A stretch of 64,000 nucleotides of DNA from CAWCAL01 sp963695075 (GTDB lineage Bacteria > Actinomycetota > Acidimicrobiia > Acidimicrobiales > CAWCAL01). Position numbers and translations under genes: made by a program. Positions 1 through 7,816 of this stretch are shown piece by piece. The stretch spans positions 1,426,001 to 1,490,000 of the forward strand of contig CAVOFR010000007.1 of assembly GCA_963695075.1 (NCBI GenBank), given 5' to 3'. The notes beneath the pieces were generated by a model. That model was given only the letters and a program-made list of their open reading frames with translations. It ran no database searches and was not told where the DNA came from. Numbering within the stretch: position 1 is the first letter of the stretch; every line of letters begins with the position of its first letter.

Positions 1-527
1 GACGGGACGGTTCCCGTGACGTCGCGGAGCGCGTACATGCGTTGGTCGGCGGGGGCGAGGTCGGCGCTGGCCGCGATTATGAAACACCCGATCTCACTCA
101 GCTGGCGGCGGGCCGAAGCGAGGTCGAGGGTCGGGGACCAACCGGGGATGGACTCGAGCTTGTCGAGCGTGCCGCCGGTGTGGCCCAACCCCCGGCCGGA
201 CACCTGCGGAACGGCGGCGCCACACGCGGCGACGAGAGGGCACAACACTAGGGAGACCTTGTCGCCGACGCCTCCGGTGGAGTGCTTGTCGACCGTCGGT
301 AGCTCGATCCCGCCGAGGTCGATCCGATGACCGCTGTCCACCATGGCCGCGGTCCAGGTGGTCAGTTCCCGGGAATCGAGCCCCTGGAACACGATCGCCA
401 TCAGCAGGGCGGTGGCCTGGCGATCGGGCACGCGATGGGCGGTGAACTCCTCGATGAACCAGCTGATCTGCTCGTCGTCGAGCGGCTCACCGTCGCGTTT
501 CTGCTCGATGAGGTGGACGATGTTCAC
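1..527 (-). CDS. deoA: Thymidine/pyrimidine-nucleoside phosphorylase (5' part)
   Basis: Splits thymidine or deoxyuridine with phosphate into free base and deoxyribose-1-phosphate in the cytosol. Only the first ~175 residues are present because the gene reads leftwards off the window. The N-terminal helical part begins VNIVHLIEQKRDGEPL. It is followed by LPTVDKHSTGGVGDKVSL (phosphate-binding region) and SGRGLGHTGGTLDKLESI, both diagnostic of the nucleoside phosphorylase II family. The GTG start overlaps the cdd stop in a GTGA tetranucleotide, so translational coupling is likely. It is the last visible gene of a nucleoside import and salvage operon. Thymidine-specific (DeoA) versus broad (Pdp) specificity cannot be told from this portion. 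Confidence 0.92.
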   Translation of the reverse strand, partial: MNIVHLIEQKRDGEPLDDEQISWFIEEFTAHRVPDRQATALLMAIVFQGLDSRELTTWTAAMVDSGHRIDLGGIELPTVDKHSTGGVGDKVSLVLCPLVAACGAAVPQVSGRGLGHTGGTLDKLESIPGWSPTLDLASARRQLSEIGCFIIAASADLAPADQRMYALRDVTGTVP

Positions 528-946
528 GGGCGCGACCCGGGAAGATCGTCGGGACCGAATGCATGAGGGAGGAGGTCCGAGAGCGCGGAGTCCGAGTCGC
601 CGACGGCGACGCGGAGACCGGCCCCACCAGCCTCGAACAACACTTGGCGGCAGGAACCGCACGGCATGAGCGGTTCACCCGGTTGGTCGGGGGAGTGGGT
701 GGCGATCGCGATCGGTCGCTCGAAGCCGGCGGCATGGAGGGCTGCGACCAGGCCGGCCTCGGCACAGGTCCCGACGGGGTAGGCCGAGTTCTCGACGTTG
801 CAGCCGGTGACGATTCGCCCCGTCTCGGTCATCGCGGCAGCGCCGACCCTCAGGCCGGAGTACGGGGCATAAGCCCGCTCGGCCACGGCGAGTGCGGCAT
901 CCCGCAGCCGGGCCCAGTCGATGTCGGTGGGATCGCCGGCGCTCAT
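524..946 (-). CDS. cdd: Cytidine deaminase
   Basis: Zinc-dependent deamination of cytidine and deoxycytidine to uridine and deoxyuridine, feeding the phosphorylase encoded next. The 140-residue protein has the usual length of the small homotetrameric class. It carries AYAPYSGLRVGAA near the N-terminus, the substrate motif CNVENSAY, the zinc/catalytic TCAEAGLVAAL (Cys ligand plus the proton-shuttling Glu) and PCGSCRQVLFE with the other two zinc cysteines. All catalytic residues are present. The ATG start lies 1 nt after the permease stop and its own stop overlaps the deoA start, placing it inside the nucleoside operon. Confidence 0.96.
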   Translation of the reverse strand: MSAGDPTDIDWARLRDAALAVAERAYAPYSGLRVGAAAMTETGRIVTGCNVENSAYPVGTCAEAGLVAALHAAGFERPIAIATHSPDQPGEPLMPCGSCRQVLFEAGGAGLRVAVGDSDSALSDLLPHAFGPDDLPGSRP

Positions 947-947
947 G

Positions 948-2219
948 TCACTGCTTGATGTAGGGCTGGCCGTCGGCGGCGGGGGGTCGGGCTCGGCCGA
1001 CGACCCCGGCGACCACGATCACCGTGACGATGTAGGGGGTCATGGCCAGGAACTCGGACGGGATCGGTGTGCCCAGGATGCCGAGCTTGCCCTGGAGGGC
1101 GCGGGCGAACCCGAACACCAGACCGGCGGTGAGTACACCGAACGGTTTCCAGCGTCCGAAGATCATGGCGGCCAGCCCGATGAAGCCGACGCCGGACGTG
1201 ATGTTCTCGTCGAAGCGGGAGACCTGGGACAGCGTGATGAATGCGCCACCGAAGCCCGCGATCATGCCTCCCAGGACGACGTTGTGGTACCGGGTTCTGT
1301 AGACATCGATGCCGAGGGTGTCGGCCGCCTCGGGATGCTCGCCCACCGAGCGGGCCCGTAGGCCCCAACGGGTGTAGAAGAGGCCGAGGTGCAGCAGGAT
1401 CACCATTGCGAACATGCCGTATACGAAGAAGCTGTGGTCGAAGAACATCGGGCCGATCACCGGGATGTCGGAGAGGAGCGGCACCGCGTGGTTGTCGAAT
1501 CGCCCAGGGGCGTTGAGGTGGGGGGCGTCGGTGAGCAACCGCGATGACAGGAACGAGGTGAGCCCGATGGCGAAGATGTTGATGACGACGCCTGCGATGA
1601 TCTGATCGACCAGGAACTTGATGGCGAGCACCGCCAGGACGAACCCGAGGAGAGCGCCGACCGCTACGGCGGCGAAGAGCCCGGCCCATACGTTGAGCGC
1701 GGAAGCGACGACCGCGGCCACGAAGGCGGCGGTCAGCAGTTGGCCCTCGATGGCGATGTTGATGACCGCCACACGTTCACAGGTGAGCCCGGAGAGACCC
1801 CCGAGGGTGACCGGCACCGCCAGGATGACGGTGCTGCGGAGCATGCCGACCAGGCTGAACGACGCGCCGGCCGCGGCCCAGCCGAGAAACGCCATCACGA
1901 AGAGGACGAGTCCGATCGCCAGTGCGGTGTTGGTGCGGCCGACGTTCCCCCGGGCGAACTGGAGTCCCGCGAGAAAGGCGAGCGCGCCGGCCACGATGAA
2001 GCCGAGTAGCCGGGTGTTGATGGTCCATTCGAGATTCTCGAAGCGTTCGTTCGCCAGGGACAGGTTGAACGTGGCGTCGAGGCCTCCGTCGACGTTGAGC
2101 CCGAACGCCCACAGGACGAAGGCGGCGAGCGCCAGTAGGACGAACCCGACGATCGTCGCCCGCCGGTCCTCGGTGGCGATGCGGGGTCCCGCCTCGGCGG
2201 GGAGGGTGATGTCGGTCAT
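948..2219 (-). CDS. Nucleoside ABC transporter permease 2 (BMP/NupC type)
   Basis: Second membrane subunit (423 residues) of a BMP-type nucleoside importer, homologous to the NupC/YufQ group in the BPD_transp_2 (LivM/RbsC-like) permease family. Many hydrophobic segments follow an N-terminal cytoplasmic stretch. The family loop is visible as GLTCERVAVINIAIEGQLL (the INIAxEG signature of this permease class), with AIKFLVDQIIAGVVINIFAIG and LGIDVYRTRYHNVVLGG further on. The ATG start is chosen because it overlaps the upstream permease stop in ATGA; longer upstream extensions read into the other permease gene. It pairs with the preceding permease as a heterodimer and is followed after 1 nt by cdd, which supports a nucleoside substrate. 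Confidence 0.9.
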   Translation of the reverse strand: MTDITLPAEAGPRIATEDRRATIVGFVLLALAAFVLWAFGLNVDGGLDATFNLSLANERFENLEWTINTRLLGFIVAGALAFLAGLQFARGNVGRTNTALAIGLVLFVMAFLGWAAAGASFSLVGMLRSTVILAVPVTLGGLSGLTCERVAVINIAIEGQLLTAAFVAAVVASALNVWAGLFAAVAVGALLGFVLAVLAIKFLVDQIIAGVVINIFAIGLTSFLSSRLLTDAPHLNAPGRFDNHAVPLLSDIPVIGPMFFDHSFFVYGMFAMVILLHLGLFYTRWGLRARSVGEHPEAADTLGIDVYRTRYHNVVLGGMIAGFGGAFITLSQVSRFDENITSGVGFIGLAAMIFGRWKPFGVLTAGLVFGFARALQGKLGILGTPIPSEFLAMTPYIVTVIVVAGVVGRARPPAADGQPYIKQ

Positions 2220-3418
2220 GCGCCCCAACCGCTCGTGGCCATGGCGGTGTCCTCGTCGTCTTTCGGCTCGGGCAGGTGGTAGATGGCTCGGATCACGGCC
2301 GGAGCGGCGATGAACACGATGATGAGCGCCTGGATCACGATGACGAGGTCGATCGGGATACCCGCGACGGCCTGCATCTGGCGCCCGCCGGCGCTGAGCG
2401 CTCCGAACAGGAGACCCGCCCACAGCACCCCGACGGGGTGGGAGCGACCCAGGAGGGCGATGGCGATGGCGTCGAATCCCGTGTTGCCGGCGAAGTTCGC
2501 CTGGGCGCGGAACGGTTCGAGGCCGAGGATCTGGTTGGCGCCGGCGAGACCGGCCATCGCGCCGGCGATCCCCATGACGAGAACGTAGGCGAGCAGCACC
2601 TTCATGCCTGCGTATCGAGCGGCGTCGGGGTTGGCTCCGACCGCTCTGAACTCGAAGCCGAGCTTGGCCCGGTACAGCAGCCAGTAGCTGAACGCGACGG
2701 CGGCCAGGGCGACCAGGAACCCGATGTGGACGCGGTAGTCGGAACCGAAGAGACGGGGCAGCTCCGCGGCGTCGTTGACCGGTTCGGAGATCGGGTCGTT
2801 GCGCCCTTCCGCCTGGAACACGCTGGTGGTCAGGAGGTAGCTGACGAAGAAGAGCGCGATGAAGTTGAACATGATGGTGGTGATCACTTCATGCGCGCCG
2901 GTCCTGGCCTTGAGCAGGCCGGGAATCGCACCCCAGATTCCTCCGCCCACGATGGCGGCGACGAGACAGAGCGGGATGAGTACGACCGCCGGGGCGTCGA
3001 CCGAGAATCCGACGTAGAGCGCGGCCATGCCGCCCATGTGCATCTGGCCGTTGGCGCCGATGTTGAACAGTCCGGCCTGGAAGCCGATCGCGACGGCGAG
3101 CCCGGCGAGGATCAGCGGCGTGGCGGAGAAGAGCGTCTCGGAGAGCGCGCGTGCTGACCCGATCGAACCCTCGAACAGGGCGCGGTAAGCGTCGGCGACC
3201 TGGGAGGCGGTCTCGCCCAGCGCCTCGCCGGGATCCGATCCCCAGAGTCGCAGGTTGTCGATGTCGGTGATCGCGATGATGATCGCTCCCACGACGAGTG
3301 CGGTGAAGATGGCGAGGGTCGGGATGAGGAGGGCCCGTCCGAGTTTGGTGCCCACCCCGGTGGTGCGGTTGATGATCCCGTCGGAGCAAGGCTCCTCGTC
3401 GATGGTCTCCTCGCTCAC
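2216..3418 (-). CDS. Nucleoside ABC transporter permease 1 (BMP/NupB type)
   Basis: First membrane subunit (400 residues) of the BMP-type nucleoside importer (NupB/YufP group). An N-terminal cytoplasmic tail beginning VSEETIDEEPCSDGII is followed by a strong hydrophobic segment (RALLIPTLAIFTALVVGAII) and then the permease domain. GFQAGLFNIGANGQMHMGG is the conserved NIGxxGQ loop, and GAHEVITTIMFNFIALFF is the EVxxTxMxN motif that contacts the ATPase. The GTG start at 3418 gives a GTGA overlap with the ATPase stop; the much longer upstream open frame lies inside the ATPase gene and is not coding. Gene order ATPase-permease-permease is typical of this transporter class. Confidence 0.9.
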   Translation of the reverse strand: MSEETIDEEPCSDGIINRTTGVGTKLGRALLIPTLAIFTALVVGAIIIAITDIDNLRLWGSDPGEALGETASQVADAYRALFEGSIGSARALSETLFSATPLILAGLAVAIGFQAGLFNIGANGQMHMGGMAALYVGFSVDAPAVVLIPLCLVAAIVGGGIWGAIPGLLKARTGAHEVITTIMFNFIALFFVSYLLTTSVFQAEGRNDPISEPVNDAAELPRLFGSDYRVHIGFLVALAAVAFSYWLLYRAKLGFEFRAVGANPDAARYAGMKVLLAYVLVMGIAGAMAGLAGANQILGLEPFRAQANFAGNTGFDAIAIALLGRSHPVGVLWAGLLFGALSAGGRQMQAVAGIPIDLVIVIQALIIVFIAAPAVIRAIYHLPEPKDDEDTAMATSGWGA

Positions 3419-4926
3419 GGCACCGTCTCGGAACTGAGCATGGCCATGCCGAGCTCGGTCGTCGTCGCCGTGGCGGCTTCGAACTCGCCGGCGATGCGCC
3501 CACCCTGGATGACGATGATCCGGTCGGCGAGCGCCATGACCTCTTCGAGCTCTGACGACACGATCAGGACGGCCGACCCCGCATCGCGCTCCTCGACGAT
3601 CCGCTCGTGGATGTACTCGATCGACCCGACGTCGACGCCGCGCGTGGGCTGGGACGCGATGACCAGCCGCGTGTCGCGTGCGAACTCGCGTGCCACGATC
3701 ACCTTCTGCTGATTGCCGCCCGAGAGACTCCCGGCCGGGGTCTCGACGCTCGGGGTCCTGACGTCGTACTGATCGACCAGCTCGGTGGCGGCACGGCGCG
3801 CCTCGTTCCATCGCATCTGGACACGGCCCGAGTACGGCTCGCGGTGGTATGAGTCGAGGACGATGTTCTCGTAGACCGGGAACGGCATGACCAGTCCCAT
3901 GCGCTGACGATCCTCTGGCACGTGCGCCACGCCCCGGTCGTGAATGTGGCGGGGCGACTGGTCGGTGATGTCCTCGCCGGCGAGTCGGATCGAGCCGGCG
4001 ACGGTCGAGCGGAGCCCGGTGAGCGACTCGACGAGCTCGGACTGCCCGTTGCCCTGCACCCCGGCGATCCCGACGATCTCGCCACTACGGACCTGGAACG
4101 AGACGCCGTTCACCGCCATCTGGCCGCGATCGCCGACGACGTGGAGATCCTCGACGTCGAGGACGCGCTCGGAGGGATGGGCCGGGGCCTTGTCGATGGT
4201 CAGGGAGACCGGACGACCGACCATCAGCTCGGCGAGCTGTTTCTCGTCGACTTCGGACGGCAGCACCTCGGCGACCGTCTTTCCGTTGCGCATCACGACG
4301 ATGCGGTCGGCGAGCTCGATCGCCTCGTGCAGCTTGTGGCTGATGAAGACGATCCCTCGACCGTCGTCCCGGAGTCCGTTCAGGATCGCGAAGAACTCGC
4401 TGACTTCGGGAGGCGTGAGGACTGCGGTCGGCTCGTCGAAGACGAGGTACCTGGCCCGGCGGTGGAGGACCTTGATGATCTCGGCTCGCTGCTGGACGCC
4501 GACCGGGAGGTCTTCGACCAGCGCCTCCGGATCGATCTCCAGGTTGAACTGATCGGAGATTTCGCGAACGGCGGCCTCGGCCTTGCGTTGGTTCAACCAG
4601 CCGGTGGGGCCGGCGGGTTCGTTCCCGAGAATGACGTTCTCGGCCACGGTGAACACCGGCACGAGCATGAAGTGCTGGTGCACCATGCCGATCCCCGAGG
4701 CGATGGCGTCGGCGGGCGAGGACAAGGGGAGCGGCTCCCCATCGATGATGATCTCGCCCTCGTCGGGCGTGTAGAGCCCGTAGAGGATGTTCATCAGCGT
4801 GGTCTTGCCGGCTCCGTTCTCGCCGAGCAGCGCCACGATCTCACCGCTCTTCACCGTGAGGTTGACGTCGTCGTTGGCGATCACACCGGGGAAGCGTTTG
4901 GTGATCCCTCGAAGCTCGAGTTGCAC
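3415..4926 (-). CDS. Nucleoside ABC transporter duplicated ATPase (NupA type)
   Basis: Energises the two permeases downstream. The 503-residue protein has two fused ABC domains, as in sugar/nucleoside CUT2 and BMP-type systems. Domain 1 (about 1-240) has Walker A GENGAGKTTLMN and Walker B YLVFDEPTAVLTP. Domain 2 (about 255-503) has a degenerate Walker A GVQGNGQSELVESL but an intact signature LSGGNQQKVIVAREFARD. This asymmetric pattern is normal for the family. GTG start. It is separated from the bmp lipoprotein gene by 77 nt containing a strong hairpin, so its expression may be set below that of the binding protein. Confidence 0.93.
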   Translation of the reverse strand: MQLELRGITKRFPGVIANDDVNLTVKSGEIVALLGENGAGKTTLMNILYGLYTPDEGEIIIDGEPLPLSSPADAIASGIGMVHQHFMLVPVFTVAENVILGNEPAGPTGWLNQRKAEAAVREISDQFNLEIDPEALVEDLPVGVQQRAEIIKVLHRRARYLVFDEPTAVLTPPEVSEFFAILNGLRDDGRGIVFISHKLHEAIELADRIVVMRNGKTVAEVLPSEVDEKQLAELMVGRPVSLTIDKAPAHPSERVLDVEDLHVVGDRGQMAVNGVSFQVRSGEIVGIAGVQGNGQSELVESLTGLRSTVAGSIRLAGEDITDQSPRHIHDRGVAHVPEDRQRMGLVMPFPVYENIVLDSYHREPYSGRVQMRWNEARRAATELVDQYDVRTPSVETPAGSLSGGNQQKVIVAREFARDTRLVIASQPTRGVDVGSIEYIHERIVEERDAGSAVLIVSSELEEVMALADRIIVIQGGRIAGEFEAATATTTELGMAMLSSETVP

Positions 4927-4954
4927 GCCACCTCCGAGGACGGTGATTCGGGTC

Positions 4955-4986
4955 GACGGGGCCCGGGCGTCGACCCGGGCCCCGTC
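4955..4986 (-). terminator. 13-bp perfect inverted repeat between bmp and ATPase genes
   Basis: A GACGGGGCCCGGG arm, a 6-nt loop and a perfectly complementary arm lie 17 nt downstream of the bmp stop codon. No T-run follows on the minus strand. In operons that start with a binding-protein gene such hairpins often act as leaky terminators or mRNA 3'-end stabilisers; that role is inferred here. A second, 12-bp palindrome (4998-5009) overlaps the bmp stop codon. Confidence 0.55.
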
Positions 4987-5003
4987 AACTCACGGTTGGT
5001 TGA

Positions 5004-6176
5004 TCAACCCTGACCGGTCGGGTCGTAGAGGGCGGCGGGGATCACGCCGTCGATGATGTCCTGTTGGAGAGCCTCGATCTCGGCGGCGAGCTCCTCGGGC
5101 ACGCGATCCTCCCAGCTGTGGAACGGGGCCAGGCCGACGCCCTCGTTGGAGAGACTTCCGACGATGAAGCCAGGCTCGAATGTTCCCATGGCGTCGGCGG
5201 CGATCGAGTCGGTCGTGTACCCGGCGAGGTTCTTCTCGACGGTCGTCAACCACAGGTCCTGGTACTTGGCGTCCATCGCGTTGAAGGCATCGACGTCGAC
5301 GCCGACCAGGGCCGCGTCGAGGTCACGCTCGGTGATGGCGTCGCCGGCGGGCAGGTTGATCTCGCCGCCGACCGGCAGGATGATGTCGACGCCCTCGTCG
5401 AAGAGGCTCTCGGCGGTGGTCTTGGCCAGCGCCATGTCGGTGAACGACTCGGTGAAGACGCCCTCGCCGGTGTCGGTGCTCCAACCCTTGACCTCCACCT
5501 CGGTGCCGTTCTGCTCGTTGTAGTAGGCGGCGCCTCGCGTGAACCCGTCCATGAAGATCGAGACGGTGGGGAAGTTGCCTCCACCGTAGGTTCCGAGGAC
5601 ACCGGTCGTGGTCATGCCGGCGGCGAGGTAACCGGCGAGGAACGCCGCCTCGTCGGTCTGGTACACCAGCTGGCTCACGTTGTCGTGCTGGTTCTCGAGC
5701 ACGTTGTCGATCATGGTCCATTTGATGTCGGGGTTGGCTGCCGCGTTGATGTCGGTGACCTCGCCCAGCGCGAACCCGACCGTCACGATGTGCTCGCAGT
5801 CCTGTGCGAGGAACTGATCGATCGCCGGCTGCCAGTCCTCGGCCGAGTCGGACTCGAGGAAGGTGGAGTCTTCGGTGGCATACCCGGCGTCCATCGCGTC
5901 CTGCACGCCCTGCCAGGCGCTGGCGTTGAAGCTCTTGTCGTCGATGCCGGCCAGGTCGGTGACCAGGCAGGTCTTCACCGGCGTGACGTCGTCCATCGCC
6001 TCGGTGTCGGCGGTGTCGGCGGTGTCGGCGGTGTCGGCGGTGTCCGTGGTGTCGGCGGTGGCGGTGTCGACGGTGTCCCCGGTGTCAGCGGAGTCGTCGT
6101 CGTCGCCGCAGGCGGCGGCGACGAGGGAGAATGCGAACAGGAGAGTGAGCAGCCGGAACCAGCGCGATCGCAACAT
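5004..6176 (-). CDS. BMP-family nucleoside-binding lipoprotein
   Basis: Surface lipoprotein that captures nucleosides for the ABC importer encoded next. The 390 residues open with MLRSRWFRLLTLLFAFSL and a lipobox VAAAC (Cys about residue 22). A low-complexity acidic linker made of repeated TAD triplets follows, then a PnrA/BMP-type periplasmic-binding domain (about 66-390). That domain contains KTCLVTDLAGIDDKSFNASAW, whose DxxFN element is characteristic of the family, and later ILPVGGEINLPAGDAI. GGAGG lies 8 nt before the ATG. It is the first gene of the nucleoside operon. A nucleoside ligand is inferred from the cdd and deoA neighbours. Confidence 0.93.
   Translation of the reverse strand: MLRSRWFRLLTLLFAFSLVAAACGDDDDSADTGDTVDTATADTTDTADTADTADTADTEAMDDVTPVKTCLVTDLAGIDDKSFNASAWQGVQDAMDAGYATEDSTFLESDSAEDWQPAIDQFLAQDCEHIVTVGFALGEVTDINAAANPDIKWTMIDNVLENQHDNVSQLVYQTDEAAFLAGYLAAGMTTTGVLGTYGGGNFPTVSIFMDGFTRGAAYYNEQNGTEVEVKGWSTDTGEGVFTESFTDMALAKTTAESLFDEGVDIILPVGGEINLPAGDAITERDLDAALVGVDVDAFNAMDAKYQDLWLTTVEKNLAGYTTDSIAADAMGTFEPGFIVGSLSNEGVGLAPFHSWEDRVPEELAAEIEALQQDIIDGVIPAALYDPTGQG
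6004..6082 (-). repeat. 9-bp coding tandem repeat in bmp linker
   Basis: About eight imperfect copies of a 9-bp unit (gtgtcggcg on the plus strand) encode the Thr-Ala-Asp spacer between the lipidated Cys and the binding domain. A similar Thr/Asp spacer occurs in the lipoprotein at 18178-19773. Copy-number slippage in multiples of three residues would only change tether length. Confidence 0.75.
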
Positions 6177-6312
6177 GGGTGAGTCCTCCAGGGAGTCGGG
6201 GGCGACGCGGCGAGCGCCGAGCCGGTCAGGATCGGCAACCTATCGTGCCCCAACGGGACCGGACCAGCCCGGTCACGCTGCGTGGTGGCCGAGCCCACGT
6301 CGGGAATGCAGA

Positions 6313-7293
6313 TCAGTAGAAAGCGCAGCGGCATCGATGGCGGGGTCGGGCTTTGTAGCCCGCTCCGCCGCCCCGGTTCCACAGCACGTAGTCCAGGCGC
6401 CCCGCCGTGGCCCGGTCGTGTCCCGCTTCGCGAAGGGTCTGCCCGAGCAGTTCGACCGCGTGGAGCGCCACGGCCCGTATCTCGACCTCGTCGGGCTCGC
6501 TGGGCCGGAGGAGCTCGCCCCGATCGATACGGCCCACGAGAACGTCGTCGAAACGGAGCACGCCGTCGAGTCGCAGTACGTGGGGGACCAGATTGTCGGC
6601 ATAGATGGTCAGCCGGTCGAGATCGTCGAACCGGCCCGGTCCTTCGCCCCCGAACGCGCGCTCGAGGTCGCCGGCCACGATCTGGGCCCGTTTGTAGAGC
6701 GGCACCTCCAGCTCGGTTCCGTCGGGCAACGGGTAGTCGGCCACGTCGTGGAAGAACGTGAGTCGGTCGAGGATCGCCACGAGCCGGGCCGCCGATCGTT
6801 CGGCGGCTTCGATCATCCCGGTGAACGAGCCGGCGAACTCATCGTGGACGAGGCCTGCCAGGTCGTTCCAGGCCGTGGCGAAGAGGGCCATGAGCTCGGC
6901 GGCCTCTCCGTCGGGATCCTGACCGAAGATCCCGCAGGCGTCGCGAGCGGTGATCGATCCGAGCCTGGTCGCTGTCAGCGGCCCCGTGTCGGCGACGAAG
7001 TCCTCGAGGGACGCGGCGACGGTGTGGTACCCGCTCATTCCGGGTCTCTTGTCGAGGACCGGGAACCAGCCGCTGCCGAAGTTGACCGCATCGAGGGCCA
7101 CTACGAATGCCGTCGTCTGCTCGGTCCCGCCGTGGGCTTCGTGGGCCGGATCCGCGAACGGGGCGTCGAGGAGGTCGACCGGGAACGTCTCGGCGTAGCG
7201 GGTGAGGCTCTCGGGGTCGATGTGCACGTGTCGGGCGTGGGCCGCCACGCGGGCGCACGAGGTCCTGATGTCGTCGAGGACCGTGGTGCTCAA
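6313..7293 (-). CDS. Queuosine salvage hydrolase (Qng1/DUF2419 family)
   Basis: Family members hydrolyse queuosine 5'-monophosphate (or queuosine) to release queuine, which tRNA-guanine transglycosylase can use. The 326-residue protein matches the eukaryotic QNG1 pattern along its length: DAVNFGSGW (DxxNFxxW), VPLYKRAQIVAGDL, a block LDRLTIYADNLVPHVL containing the conserved Asp proposed as nucleophile, DEVEIRAVALHAVELL, LDYVLW, and the C-terminal PRHRCRCAFY. The TTG start at 7293 overlaps the upstream DUF393 stop in TTGA; the longer upstream frame is not coding. It sits directly before the nucleoside-uptake operon (136-bp gap), which hints at, but does not prove, import of a modified nucleoside. 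Confidence 0.88.
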   Translation of the reverse strand: MSTTVLDDIRTSCARVAAHARHVHIDPESLTRYAETFPVDLLDAPFADPAHEAHGGTEQTTAFVVALDAVNFGSGWFPVLDKRPGMSGYHTVAASLEDFVADTGPLTATRLGSITARDACGIFGQDPDGEAAELMALFATAWNDLAGLVHDEFAGSFTGMIEAAERSAARLVAILDRLTFFHDVADYPLPDGTELEVPLYKRAQIVAGDLERAFGGEGPGRFDDLDRLTIYADNLVPHVLRLDGVLRFDDVLVGRIDRGELLRPSEPDEVEIRAVALHAVELLGQTLREAGHDRATAGRLDYVLWNRGGGAGYKARPRHRCRCAFY

Positions 7294-7697
7294 GCCGATT
7301 CGGTGGACTCGGTCGATGTCGACTCGGGAATGGCACAAGCGGGTGTGCCGCCCGGCATGCGATCGCGGTTCTTTGCGATGACCGAGTAGACCGCGGCGGC
7401 CAGCCAGGACACCGGCGGGATCAGTAGGAGCCGGCCGATGGCCCGCCACGGCGCGCTGGTTGCGGCCATGAGGGCGTGGGCGATGCTGCGGTGACCCCGA
7501 TGGCGCGTACCGTCGGGGTCGATCCAGTACGCGGCCGTCGTGACGTCGGCTCTGCTCAGGTGGTACCGGTCGAGATCGAGGCGCTGCCAGGGGACCACGG
7601 GAACCGAGTCGGGCAGCCGAGCCTGGATCCAGGTGGCCGACGAGGTGCAGAACGCGCAGTCGCCGTCGAAGATCAGCATCGGGGCCTCGGTCACCAT
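7290..7697 (-). CDS. DCC-family thiol-disulfide oxidoreductase-like protein (DUF393)
   Basis: Small (135-residue) protein of the DCC/DUF393 family, named for the N-terminal motif seen here as LIFDGDCAFCTSSATWI. The CxxC pair sits in a predicted thioredoxin-like fold, but no substrate is established for the family. The C-terminal half has a hydrophobic stretch (IGRLLLIPPVSWLAAAVYSV). ATG at 7697 was chosen; GTG 7709 and ATG 7679 are in-frame alternatives and none has a strong ribosome-binding site. It follows the bL37 gene closely and its stop overlaps the Qng1-like start, so the genes are probably cotranscribed. Confidence 0.8.
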   Translation of the reverse strand: MVTEAPMLIFDGDCAFCTSSATWIQARLPDSVPVVPWQRLDLDRYHLSRADVTTAAYWIDPDGTRHRGHRSIAHALMAATSAPWRAIGRLLLIPPVSWLAAAVYSVIAKNRDRMPGGTPACAIPESTSTESTESA

Positions 7698-7719
7698 CGG
7701 GTTGGTCACCGCGAACGGG

Positions 7720-7803
7720 TCAGCGGCCGGCGTTGGGCTTGCGCCGGTGGTTGGCCTTGGACCGACGGGCCTTGGCCCGCCGCTTGCTGGTGCGCTTCGA
7801 CAT
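7720..7803 (-). CDS. 50S ribosomal protein bL37 (27 residues)
   Basis: A very short, strongly basic protein translating as MSKRTSKRRAKARRSKAN followed by HRRKPNAGR. The SKANHxxxPNA segment matches the actinobacterial large-subunit protein bL37 described in mycobacterial ribosomes (24 residues, ending SKANHGKRPN-). Thirteen of 27 residues are Arg or Lys, as expected for a peptide buried in rRNA. TAGCCT lies exactly 7 nt before the ATG, suggesting its own leaderless transcript, although it also lies only 10 nt after the PHP gene stop. It is easily missed because of its length. Confidence 0.85.
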   Translation of the reverse strand: MSKRTSKRRAKARRSKANHRRKPNAGR

Positions 7804-7810
7804 GGTCGCA

Positions 7811-7816
7811 AGGCTA
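7811..7816 (-). promoter_or_regulatory. Putative leaderless -10 box for bL37
   Basis: TAGCCT on the minus strand, 7 nt before the bL37 ATG, fits the TANNNT box of actinobacterial leaderless promoters. It overlaps the PHP gene stop codon. Confidence 0.45.

Noticed and set aside
6004..6082. Repeat array as regulatory or CRISPR sequence
   Set aside because: The 9-bp units are in frame inside the bmp lipoprotein and encode its Thr-Ala-Asp spacer.
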